From assembly GCA_003518105.1 (NCBI GenBank), contig DOZH01000005.1, positions 53,045 through 117,044 of the forward strand: a stretch of DNA of 64,000 nucleotides, in the 5' to 3' direction. The notes beneath the pieces were generated by a model, which saw only the letters and a list, made by a program, of their open reading frames with translations, was not told where the DNA came from and did not search any database. Numbering within the stretch: the first letter of the stretch is position 1; each line of letters begins with the position of its first letter. Made by a program: the position numbers and the translations under genes. Origin of the DNA: Candidatus Uhrbacteria bacterium (GTDB lineage: Bacteria > Patescibacteriota > Patescibacteriia > UBA9934). This document shows positions 23,594-30,796 of the stretch, piece after piece.

Positions 23594-25114
23594 TTACGCA
23601 AAAGCACACTGCCAAGCCTCAATCGTCTGCACATCGGACGACTCCTTCACCCACCGGATCATGCCCTCCTCGATCTTACGAGCAGTCATGTCGTTGGTGT
23701 TGTGGTGGGTGCTGAACAGGTTGTAGCCTGCCCAGTCGTCCGGGTGGACGATGTTGTGGCCGTTGCGTTCGAACCACCTGGTGCCGGGCAGCATGGTGGC
23801 GGACAATGGCAGCGCCGTGTCGAGGTACCCGTCCACAATCAACTTCCTGGAAGCAGCCATGTCTTCCGCGAACGTCTCGTGTGTCTGGTCTGGCGTACCG
23901 ACCATGATGCTCGTCAACACGTACACTTTCGCCGAGCGCAGCTTTTTCAGGTTCTCCTTGCTGTTCTCGTACTTCGTGGTCATCGACCCTGCTGAGCTCT
24001 GCTTCTCGTTTCCCTGCCGCGGATTAAACGGCACATACAGTGAGAAACACTTGCCCGGCCTACCGTCGTTGTACGCCATGATAGCCGCAGTGACCTCATC
24101 CGACAGGCTCTCGAACTCGACGCCTCCGTTGTCGGACCACGAAAGTCCCCGCTGCTTCATCTCCCCGAGCAAGGGAATGAAGAACTCCTTCGGGCGGGAG
24201 AGAATCGCGTCGTCTTGCAGCACGATCTCCTGGTAGCCGCAGGCCACAAAGTGGTCGAGCTGCTGCCGGATCTTGTCCCAACCTGACTGCGTGACTTTCT
24301 GTTCCGGACGCCCGGCAAAGCAGAATTCGCAATGACGGTAGCACCCACGGCTGGCCATCCAGTCAATCGACTTCAACCCCGAGGGGAAGTTGTGCGTCGG
24401 CGGGGTGGAGTAGCCAGCGTCGGCCAAGAGGTCGCAGTTCATGACCGGGTACGCCTCCATCTTCTGGAAGCCCCCTGGCACGATCTTGTCCTTCAGTCGA
24501 CCGGCCATCATGGCCTCAATGGTCGTGATTGCATCTCCCTCTGCCACGTGGTCGACCCACGGGTTGTCCCGCACGAATTTCACGGGATCGGCCGTGATGT
24601 GCTGACCGCCCATGACAACGCGGACGTGCGGCAATTCCCGCTTGATCCGCGCGCCGAGCGAGGTCGCAGCCAAGTAGTTGGCGGACGCCGCGAGCGGAAT
24701 ACCCACGGCCTCGATGTGGTGCCGGCGCAGGTACTCAATCGTCTCCTCCTCGGGGATGCCGATCCGCGCGATGATGCGCTGCACGCTGCCATCTTCCCTG
24801 AACGCCGAGTACTTCTTGATGAAGTCAGTCGACGACAGCTTGTGGAAGTCGTACATCTTCTCCTCATGCACTTCCCCCCACGTCCGGTTGAGGGCTTCCT
24901 CGTGGATGCCGCGCTGACCTGGCCACAGCGTGCGAACGCAGAGCTCACGCCGTTGCCAGCCACCGTTGTGGACGGACTCGTCCAGGAAGTGGACCTTCCA
25001 GCCCTTATTGAAAAGTAGCGAGGCCATCAAGGCCGGACCAATCTGCACTCCGCCACGGGGCGGCTCATGGATGGCATCGACCTGGCGCAGGGGAGAAACG
25101 AATGCGACGTTCAT
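23594..25114 (-). CDS. B12-binding-type radical SAM protein
   Basis: A 506-residue protein. The N-terminal ~200 residues form a cobalamin-binding-like Rossmann domain (GVQIGPALMASLLFNKGWKVHFLD...VRVVMGGQHITADP). The radical SAM core carries the CxxxCxxC cluster motif in SRGCYRHCEFCFAGRP and a long TIM-barrel. No DxHxxG motif is seen, so cobalamin binding is uncertain. Such enzymes perform methylations or ring chemistry; the substrate is unknown. GGAG precedes the ATG. The frameshifted gene at 25.2-25.7 kb lies upstream on the same strand and the pair is divergent from TrmB-like gene 2. Codon use is GC-rich. Confidence 0.85.
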   Translation of the reverse strand: MNVAFVSPLRQVDAIHEPPRGGVQIGPALMASLLFNKGWKVHFLDESVHNGGWQRRELCVRTLWPGQRGIHEEALNRTWGEVHEEKMYDFHKLSSTDFIKKYSAFREDGSVQRIIARIGIPEEETIEYLRRHHIEAVGIPLAASANYLAATSLGARIKRELPHVRVVMGGQHITADPVKFVRDNPWVDHVAEGDAITTIEAMMAGRLKDKIVPGGFQKMEAYPVMNCDLLADAGYSTPPTHNFPSGLKSIDWMASRGCYRHCEFCFAGRPEQKVTQSGWDKIRQQLDHFVACGYQEIVLQDDAILSRPKEFFIPLLGEMKQRGLSWSDNGGVEFESLSDEVTAAIMAYNDGRPGKCFSLYVPFNPRQGNEKQSSAGSMTTKYENSKENLKKLRSAKVYVLTSIMVGTPDQTHETFAEDMAASRKLIVDGYLDTALPLSATMLPGTRWFERNGHNIVHPDDWAGYNLFSTHHNTNDMTARKIEEGMIRWVKESSDVQTIEAWQCAFA

Positions 25115-25162
25115 TGTGAACTCCGTAGTTTGGTTGCTGTCGTTGTTGTTTCAGTGTCGATC

Positions 25163-25179
25163 CGCCGAACCGTTCGGCG
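25163..25179. repeat. Perfect inverted repeat upstream of radical SAM gene 1
   Basis: CGCCGAAC and GTTCGGCG flank one base. It lies in the 123-base gap between the frameshifted gene and the radical SAM gene and could be a leader hairpin. No T-run follows on either strand. Confidence 0.4.
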
Positions 25180-25237
25180 TCTCGATGCTGGGCGCGAGAA
25201 GAGACGAGTGCTGTCTCGACTCACGCCAGGAAAGTTG

Positions 25238-25731
25238 TTACAGATCTCGCATGAGTTCTTCGGCCAGTTTTTTACGAAAGGCTGAAACTTCGGACTTAAA
25301 CCCCCATCTACTAGAGGTCCAACTATACGTCACTCCGTGCCGAAAAAAATCACTGGGGTAGAACGGCACGACCTCCTCAGGCAGGCTTCCCAGACTGCGT
25401 TTGGGAATAATTGTTTGTTGACCGTCATGGTGATTAATTGTCCTGAACAGCAACACCGCCCAATCTCGCCATTTTCTTCAACCATGACATCCCACCACAG
25501 AGCTGGCATCTCACCGAACCTGAGTTCGATCTTCTTTTCTCCTACATCGAGGTATCGCCAGGGATACCCGCTGTTGTCCCACATGCCCTTTGAGGGTATT
25601 TCGGTGATCAGTCCATCAGGCAGCTCCTGCGTTTTAAGTTCATCCTTATATCGGTCTGCGATATCGTTGGCAGTCTTGATCACATTGTTTGAGTAGCCAC
25701 TATTGCTGCTACATTCATGAATCGTTGCCAT
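25238..25731 (-). pseudogene. Uncharacterised gene with a probable frameshift near 25,450
   Basis: Two minus-strand frames appear to be one gene. The first (25731 down) begins MATIHECSSNSGYSNNVIKT and is protein-like through WWDVMVEENGEIGR, then turns into an unlikely Cys-rich run. A frame offset by one continues smoothly as VLLFRTINHHDGQQTIIPK to the end SAFRKKLAEELMRDL (stop near 25238). The joined protein would be about 164 residues of unknown family. AGGAGG precedes the ATG, and a promoter lies at 25792-25820. A sequencing error is the alternative to real decay. Confidence 0.6.
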
Positions 25732-25791
25732 GGTGGCCTCCTGAGTCTTTGTGTAACTTGTCGAACCGGGCCAATCCCTGCTCGACTAAAT

Positions 25792-25820
25792 ACAATACCA
25801 TTTTTTACCTCTTTCGTCAA
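25792..25820 (-). promoter_or_regulatory. Promoter of the radical SAM 1 unit
   Basis: On the minus strand TTGACG (25815-25820) and TATTGT (25792-25797) are 17 bases apart, about 60 nt before the ATG at 25731. Confidence 0.65.
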
Positions 25821-25891
25821 CTAATATGTGCATAACTCCCAACAAAACTCAAATAATCAACAAACAAAGCATTATCTGCTGATAAAAATAA

Positions 25892-25920
25892 TTGACAACA
25901 TGGTCATTTTTGGCTAAGAT
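25892..25920 (+). promoter_or_regulatory. Promoter of TrmB-like gene 2 (leaderless)
   Basis: TTGACA (25892-25897) and TAAGAT (25915-25920) are 17 bases apart. The -10 box ends seven bases before the ATG at 25928, so the transcript should start at the start codon. Confidence 0.7.
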
Positions 25921-25927
25921 GACTTAT

Positions 25928-26707
25928 ATGACCAATCCCAAAGAACTCTTAAGCTACTTCTCCGTCACGCCCGACGAAGCCGATATTTACTTAGCTTTGC
26001 TTAAACTCGGCACCGCCGCCGTGTCAGAAATTGCCAGTAAAATTAAAAAAAACCGCACCGCCACGCACTTTCACCTCAAAAAACTCCTAGCTAAAGAGTT
26101 AGTTATCGAATCCAATCACGGCCGCACTCTACTCTACACCGCCATTCCACCAGCCGATCTTGCCGCTCGTTTCGACCGCTTAACTACAGACTTTAAGAGC
26201 CTCGTCCCCCAGCTCGAAGCCCTCCAAACCATCGAAGTCGACGCCCCCCGCGTCCAAGTTAGCGAATCGCGGGCCGGCTACTTCAAAGTTTATGATGAAA
26301 TCTCTTCTCTCCCTGAAGGTTCAACTTTCTACGTCATCGAAGGAGCGACAGCATTAAATAGCGAGCTGACTCTCTTAAGCAACACCGAAACTACTAACTT
26401 CTTCTCCAAAATCATCGCCCGCAAAATAGCCACTAAACTCATCCTCACTGCTGAAGCCACCCAAATCCCCAACACCCTCATCTCGCCCACCAACCTCGTC
26501 TTACTCCACCAGCGCGAAATGAGTGTCCGCACCTATCCAGAATCAGCCCTACCCTTCCAGGGCCTCACTATTATGTACGGCAGCACCCTCGCCTACCTCT
26601 TCCCGCAAACCAACTTGGTCGTCACCATCAAACACGCCGGCATCGCCGACTCTTTTAAGGCTACTTTCGACACTCTCTTCACCCTCGGCCAGGAATATAA
26701 GTTCTAA
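25928..26707 (+). CDS. TrmB-family transcriptional regulator 2
   Basis: A 259-residue protein with an N-terminal winged helix (LLSYFSVTPDEADIYLALLKLG...KNRTATHFHLKKLLAKELV) and a C-terminal sensing domain (YFKVYDEISSLPEGSTFYVIEG...). The frame opens at 25892, but that codon is the -35 box, so the ATG at 25928 (MTNPKELL) is chosen; an ATG at 25919 is also upstream of the predicted transcript start. It is divergent from the radical SAM 1 unit, which it probably controls. Confidence 0.82.
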   Translation: MTNPKELLSYFSVTPDEADIYLALLKLGTAAVSEIASKIKKNRTATHFHLKKLLAKELVIESNHGRTLLYTAIPPADLAARFDRLTTDFKSLVPQLEALQTIEVDAPRVQVSESRAGYFKVYDEISSLPEGSTFYVIEGATALNSELTLLSNTETTNFFSKIIARKIATKLILTAEATQIPNTLISPTNLVLLHQREMSVRTYPESALPFQGLTIMYGSTLAYLFPQTNLVVTIKHAGIADSFKATFDTLFTLGQEYKF

Positions 26708-26720
26708 TTTTATTAATGCT

Positions 26721-26767
26721 TAAAAGAAGAAGCCCCGATCCACGCTGTGCAAGCGTAGAATCGGGGC
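26721..26767 (-). terminator. Intrinsic terminator after radical SAM gene 2
   Basis: GCCCCGATCCACGC and GCGTAGAATCGGGGC pair (26732-26767). On the minus strand TTCTTCTTTT follows. The TrmB-like gene 2 converges on it. Confidence 0.75.
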
Positions 26768-26839
26768 AACGTTAGGGTTGGTGCACTCTTGGTCCCGCGA
26801 ACCCTATCATCGCGGGAGAGGTTGGAAACTGGCATCTGC

Positions 26840-27853
26840 CTACAGATCATCACGCCCAGGGCGGTACATCTGCAAGTATGCCTTCGTTTCCTCCGGCGAC
26901 ACGAATTGGCGGTGGCTGGTGTCCCTCGCATTATTGTGCGTGTCCATCGACCCGTCCGGCTTCATGTAGCCGTACGTTGCTTCGGTCTCAGACTCGTTCC
27001 CAATCGCGAGGTCGCCGAGCATGACTCGGATCCCGCTCTCGCAGTGTTTGAACTCGAACGTCCGCCCTTGGGCGTTGTGACGTGCAAATTCCGACACAAA
27101 CGTGAAAGCGTTGCTCTTCATCACGTCGGCCACCAGCTCGTCGAACTGGGCTCGGTGGTCATCTGTCCACTTCATGACTTCCTGACTGCCAGGTGTGGTC
27201 TGCTCATTTCTAATTGGCAGACTAAACATGTCACTGAAGTAACAGATCCCGACGCCGAGACGGGCGGCCCAGCTGACAAACTCCTCGACCTGTTGCACAG
27301 AATCGATGAACCCGTCAGCCAACACCGTCCGCGTCATCACCCGCATGCCCTTACGGACAATCGCGGGGATTAACGTCTCGAAGTCTACATCGGCCATCGC
27401 GGGACCACTGATCACCTCCTTCTGCTCGCGCGTCAGGCCGTGTACGGAGAGGTTGATATCCTTGAGCCCCATCTCAGCCAGCCGGTCAAGGAACGTCTGC
27501 CCGCCGCAGCCCATGATCGGCCGAAGAAGTTTAACGGCGTTCGTGTACACCGCCAGGAGCTCCAGCTCCACCCCGCGCGCCTCGGTCCGCTCCCGCACGA
27601 TCCGCAGCGATCCGAACAACTTCCCGGGCGCGTCGGTGGGCTCCCCACCCCCGGTCAAGATGACCTTGCGGCCACCGTTCTCGAGGTAGATGTCGAGGTT
27701 GTCCTCGAACCGCTGCAGGAAAGCCTCTTGTCCCGCCTCGATAACGACCGGCCGAATGGTCGGGCTGCAGAACGTGCAGCGCCCGTCGCTGCAGAGGTTC
27801 GTGAGCTCGACCTTCATTTCTGTCCCTGAAAAGCTAATAGGCTTGCAGTCCAT
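26840..27853 (-). CDS. Radical SAM protein with CX4CX2C cluster motif
   Basis: A 337-residue protein. The cluster ligands lie in NLCSDGRCTFCSP, a CX4CX2C spacing instead of the common CX3CX2C. TGGGEPTD is the GGE motif that contacts SAM, and DINLSVHGLTREQKEVISGP is a typical barrel strand. No additional Cys-rich SPASM domain is visible. The reaction is unknown. AGGAGGT five bases before the ATG is a textbook ribosome site and fixes the start. Promoter at 27920-27948, terminator at 26721-26767; divergent from TrmB-like gene 3. Confidence 0.82.
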   Translation of the reverse strand: MDCKPISFSGTEMKVELTNLCSDGRCTFCSPTIRPVVIEAGQEAFLQRFEDNLDIYLENGGRKVILTGGGEPTDAPGKLFGSLRIVRERTEARGVELELLAVYTNAVKLLRPIMGCGGQTFLDRLAEMGLKDINLSVHGLTREQKEVISGPAMADVDFETLIPAIVRKGMRVMTRTVLADGFIDSVQQVEEFVSWAARLGVGICYFSDMFSLPIRNEQTTPGSQEVMKWTDDHRAQFDELVADVMKSNAFTFVSEFARHNAQGRTFEFKHCESGIRVMLGDLAIGNESETEATYGYMKPDGSMDTHNNARDTSHRQFVSPEETKAYLQMYRPGRDDL

Positions 27854-27919
27854 GGTGACCTCCTAGGTCGGTTATTTGTTGTGTAACTCGGGCCCGGTTG
27901 CTATCCCCAGGCTGTAACC

Positions 27920-27948
27920 ATAATATCCTAAAAGCGGACTTTTGTCCA
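27920..27948 (-). promoter_or_regulatory. Promoter of radical SAM gene 2
   Basis: On the minus strand TGGACA (27943-27948) and TATTAT (27920-27925) are 17 bases apart. Confidence 0.65.
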
Positions 27949-28008
27949 GAAAAAAGACACTAAATTATAGTAAATTACCAAATAGCTTGTGTTAGTTAGC
28001 TAATATGC

Positions 28009-28014
28009 TACACT
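28009..28014 (+). promoter_or_regulatory. Extended -10 box of TrmB-like gene 3
   Basis: TACACT is preceded by TGC, giving an extended -10 element; TTGTGT lies 16 bases upstream (27987-27992). The ATG follows 24 bases later. Confidence 0.55.
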
Positions 28015-28038
28015 ACTGTTGTCTAAATAACGGACAGT

Positions 28039-28776
28039 ATGAATACAATCACCTCTCTCACTCGTTTGGGCCTCTCCACCAACGAGGCTAAAATCTACGT
28101 TTGCCTCCTAAAAATCCTGGAAGGTACCGTCTTCGAAATCGCTAAACACTCCGGTATTCCTCGCACGACCACTTATACCACCCTCGAATCTCTCAAAGTT
28201 CAGGGCCTAGTTACTGCTTTTCGCAAAAATAACGTGCAGTATTTTACACCCGAGAATCCCAAGCAAATCCTCACTATACTTCAACACAAACAAGAAATCA
28301 TCAATGAAATTCTCCCGTCTTTACAGGCCTTATCCCTCGGCACAGACGTTCAGCCATCCGTCAAAATGTTCACTGGTACACAGGGCATGAAGCTGGCTTT
28401 TGAGGACATCCTGGATACTCTTGAGCAAACAGACCAGCGCATTCTTTATGCTGCCGCTTTTCCTGATGTTATGGATGCTTTGCCTAGGTATTATCACTCT
28501 TGGGTTAAGCGTCGTGAAGAGCTTGGCGTAACCACAAAAATGATTCTGCCGGAGTCATCGCGCGAACGCCGGGCTTTCTACGAAGGGCATAATCGCCAAG
28601 TAAAGTTCATGCCCGAGCCGTATCTCTTTGAATGCGCCATGGACATTTACGGCCATAAAATCGTCTTCTTTGCTCTCCGCGAAGGTACCACCTACTCCAT
28701 CATTCTCGAATCTCCCACTATCGCCGCCGCCTTTCTCAAATTCTTCCTCTTTGCCTTTGACCACCTCCCAGAATAG
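28039..28776 (+). CDS. TrmB-family transcriptional regulator 3
   Basis: A 245-residue protein. Winged helix: LTRLGLSTNEAKIYVCLLK...GIPRTTTYTTLESLKVQGLV. The C-terminal part (VKMFTGTQGMKLAFEDILDTL...) matches the TrmB PLD-like sensing domain, shared with regulator 1. It is divergent from radical SAM gene 2 and probably regulates it. An intrinsic terminator follows (28782-28803), directly before a tRNA-His gene on the other strand. Confidence 0.86.
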   Translation: MNTITSLTRLGLSTNEAKIYVCLLKILEGTVFEIAKHSGIPRTTTYTTLESLKVQGLVTAFRKNNVQYFTPENPKQILTILQHKQEIINEILPSLQALSLGTDVQPSVKMFTGTQGMKLAFEDILDTLEQTDQRILYAAAFPDVMDALPRYYHSWVKRREELGVTTKMILPESSRERRAFYEGHNRQVKFMPEPYLFECAMDIYGHKIVFFALREGTTYSIILESPTIAAAFLKFFLFAFDHLPE

Positions 28777-28781
28777 CAAAA

Positions 28782-28803
28782 ACCCTCGAAATAAATCGAG
28801 GGT
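28782..28803 (+). terminator. Hairpin terminator of TrmB-like gene 3
   Basis: ACCCTCGA (28782-28789) pairs with TCGAGGGT (28796-28803). The following T-stretch is short (CTCCT), so efficiency is uncertain; the reverse strand has AAAAA after the stem's complement. Confidence 0.5.
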
Positions 28804-28810
28804 CTCCTGC

Positions 28811-28886
28811 TGGGGTGCCTAGAGGGAATCGGACCCTCGTAGCCGGGACCACAACCCGGTGCACTAACCACTGTGCTATAGGCACC
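28811..28886 (-). tRNA. tRNA-His (anticodon GTG), CCA encoded
   Basis: The minus strand folds into a cloverleaf with acceptor GTGCCTA/TAGGCAC, anticodon arm CCGGG-TTGTGGT-CCCGG (GTG), and T arm GAGGG-TCCGATT-CCCTC. An extra 5' G faces C73, the identity pair of tRNA-His, and CCA is encoded in the gene. Confidence 0.95.
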
Positions 28887-28956
28887 ATGCTCGTTTGCGG
28901 GAAAATAATAACCGAAAACCATTAAATTAGCAAGCCAGAGGCACCTATTTACTAAT

Positions 28957-28988
28957 AACAAAAACCACCGTATCACTCCGATACGGTG
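28957..28988 (-). terminator. Intrinsic terminator after tRNA-Arg(TCT)
   Basis: CACCGTATC (28966-28974) pairs with GATACGGTG (28980-28988). On the minus strand GTTTTTGTT follows. Confidence 0.75.
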
Positions 28989-28995
28989 TTTTCTC

Positions 28996-29069
28996 TGTTC
29001 CAGGATGGAATCGAACCATCGACCTTGGGCTTAGAAGTCCCCTGCTCTATCCAACTGAGCTACTGGAAC
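28996..29069 (-). tRNA. tRNA-Arg (anticodon TCT)
   Basis: Cloverleaf on the minus strand: acceptor GTTCCAG/CTGGAAC, D arm GCTCAGTTGGATAGAGC, anticodon loop CTTCTAA (TCT), T arm GATGG-TTCGATT-CCATC. The anticodon stem GGGGA/GCCCA has two non-Watson-Crick positions (27-43 and 31-39). CCA is not encoded. Confidence 0.9.
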
Positions 29070-29136
29070 ACGCACTTCGAACGCCAGAAATATAGCCGTT
29101 TTTGTCGCAAATAGCAAACCTCCGGGCCAAAATTAA

Positions 29137-29167
29137 TTGACTTATCACCTAACCTAAGGCATATTCT
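29137..29167 (+). promoter_or_regulatory. Possible promoter of the 29-kb cassette gene
   Basis: TTGACT (29137-29142) is followed by CATATT at 17 bases or TATTCT (29162-29167) at 19 bases. Confidence 0.5.
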
Positions 29168-29198
29168 GGCAGCTCAACCCCACACCCAGGAACCTACC

Positions 29199-30116
29199 AT
29201 GCACCTTCACGGCCTCCACCTCCTGTTCCTCATCGACCTCGTGCGCAATTCCAGGCAGAACCGCATGCTCTTGAATCAGCACAACGTCGACCCCAGCCAC
29301 CGCCCCAACCTGGACGAAGTCACCTACTTCGCCGTCGATCACGATGGCAACACCATCTTCTCCACCACCCACACCGCCTTCCCCACGGTGAACCACTACG
29401 TCGAGCGTTGCTACGCGGCCTTCCTCACCGTCCACAACGGCTCACGCTACTACCTGTCCATTCAGCAGGACGACGGCGAGACGTTACATCACCGAGTTGC
29501 CGTCCTCGAGGCCGCCTTGTACCACGCTTGGTTGCCGGATCCCGGTGCCCACGTTGCTACCACGGCGTTGGTCGACACTACCTTCACGACCGTCGGCGTC
29601 CTTTACGTCACGGACATGAACGGCGTCATGACGCACCGCTACCAGATTGAGGGCGGATTCGCCGCCTTCTTAGCTGGTCACGACAAGCTGACCGTGCAAC
29701 ACCAGGGTTACGTCGGCCTCGTCGGCATCGACAGCTTCATCCGGCGCATTGTCACCGGGCAGGCACCTCTGTCGCTTGGCAAGCGTCGCCGGCTCGAGTC
29801 TGGCAGGCGCTTGACCTGCGGCGACATCAGCCTCGCTGAACCCGTGCTCACCACCTTCAGCGTGGACGACCACGAGCTCGAGGTGCCGCGGGTTGACGAG
29901 TCGGGTCAGCAATCGGGCGGTCTGGTACTGCTCCGCCGCGATCCTGATCACGACCAAGGCAGCGTTCGCTATGTGCCGCCGCCGGCCAGTCTCCCGTTGC
30001 CACCAGTCAGCAATACGCCGGGCCCGCTCGATGCGACGGATCAGCCCTTGCCGCACCCCGACCGTACCTACCTGAACGCCTGTACTCCAAATCTCACCGC
30101 GCGCACCTTCGGCTAG
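29199..30116 (+). CDS. Uncharacterised protein (cassette gene)
   Basis: I do not recognise this 305-residue protein. Residues 1-190 look globular (YFAVDHDGNTIFSTTHTAFP, YLSIQQDDGETLHHRVAVLE, RYQIEGGFAAFLAGHDKLTV), with repeated short strands suggesting two related halves. The last ~110 residues are Pro-, Asp- and Arg-rich and may be disordered, or the true frame could end earlier. It has its own promoter and an intrinsic terminator, and a high GC content at third positions. The nearby DUF1292 gene is a separate unit. Confidence 0.55.
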   Translation: MHLHGLHLLFLIDLVRNSRQNRMLLNQHNVDPSHRPNLDEVTYFAVDHDGNTIFSTTHTAFPTVNHYVERCYAAFLTVHNGSRYYLSIQQDDGETLHHRVAVLEAALYHAWLPDPGAHVATTALVDTTFTTVGVLYVTDMNGVMTHRYQIEGGFAAFLAGHDKLTVQHQGYVGLVGIDSFIRRIVTGQAPLSLGKRRRLESGRRLTCGDISLAEPVLTTFSVDDHELEVPRVDESGQQSGGLVLLRRDPDHDQGSVRYVPPPASLPLPPVSNTPGPLDATDQPLPHPDRTYLNACTPNLTARTFG

Positions 30117-30165
30117 CCCGTCTTCTGCTCCTCTCCGACGTCTGTCGGGAAGGGGCTTTTCTTTT
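30115..30165 (+). terminator. Intrinsic terminator of the 29-kb cassette
   Basis: AGCCC (30115-30119) pairs with GGGGCT (30152-30157) around an inner CCGAC/GTCGG hairpin. TTTTCTTTT follows. Confidence 0.7.
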
Positions 30166-30258
30166 ACGCCCCAACCCTAGCCTTTTTCTAGCCTATAGTG
30201 TAAGCTCTGCCCGACTCAGATCTCCTGAGTTTTCAACCCCTAGCCACAAAGTGACACC

Positions 30259-30699
30259 ATGCCCACCCACTCCAGTCCTCTCCCTCTCGATGAAAATCCG
30301 GACGACATGCTCGCCCCGAACGGCGACGACACCGAGTTCGACGGCGATGCCGAGGATGAAGACTCCGACATTGTCACCCTCATGGACGCGGACGGCAACG
30401 ATCAGGACTTCCGCTTCCTCGGCGTCATCAGCTTGGAGGGCGACCCCGATGCAGGCCAGTTCGCAGCCCTCACCCCGGCTGAGGAAGACGAGGACCCCGA
30501 CGCCCCCACCGAAGTCTTCCTCTTCCACTACGAGGCGGACGAAGACGGCGGCGAGTCCTTCGCCCCCATCGACGACGAAGACCTCTTCGCCCGCGTCCAG
30601 ATCGCCGCCGAGGCACACTTCGCAGCGCTGGATGACGACCCCGAGGTCGACGCCCTCGCTGAACAGACCGAGCTCGCCTCCATCGACGACGAGGACTAG
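30259..30699 (+). CDS. DUF1292-like acidic protein (cassette gene)
   Basis: A 146-residue, very acidic protein. The core reads VTLMDADGNDQDFRFLGVIS, then EVFLFHYEADEDG and FAPIDDEDLFARVQIAAEA, which follows the pattern of DUF1292 proteins (small proteins common in Firmicutes, function unknown). N- and C-terminal acidic tails are extra. A possible -10 box TATAGT lies at 30194-30199, and a strong terminator follows at 30728-30767. It belongs to the GC-rich cassette group. Confidence 0.75.
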   Translation: MPTHSSPLPLDENPDDMLAPNGDDTEFDGDAEDEDSDIVTLMDADGNDQDFRFLGVISLEGDPDAGQFAALTPAEEDEDPDAPTEVFLFHYEADEDGGESFAPIDDEDLFARVQIAAEAHFAALDDDPEVDALAEQTELASIDDED

Positions 30700-30727
30700 T
30701 CCACCCGATCCCCTCGCGGGTCACCCT

Positions 30728-30767
30728 GCGCCAGTCCGAGACTCTCGGGCTGGCGCTCTTCTTTTTT
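30728..30767 (+). terminator. Intrinsic terminator of the DUF1292 gene
   Basis: GCGCCAG (30728-30734) pairs with CTGGCGC (30750-30756), with an inner CCGAG/CTCGG stem, followed by TCTTCTTTTTT. Confidence 0.85.
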
Positions 30768-30781
30768 ACTACTTTGGCCTG

Positions 30782-30787
30782 TACACT
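30782..30787 (+). promoter_or_regulatory. -10 box of polA (leaderless transcript)
   Basis: TACACT ends nine bases before the ATG at 30797, so the mRNA probably has no leader. The preceding terminator T-run occupies the -35 region. Confidence 0.4.
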
Positions 30788-30796
30788 TAAGCCATT

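Noticed and set aside
29670..30056. 128-codon minus-strand frame inside the 29-kb cassette
   Set aside because: It has no promoter or ribosome site, and the plus-strand gene has both a promoter and a terminator.
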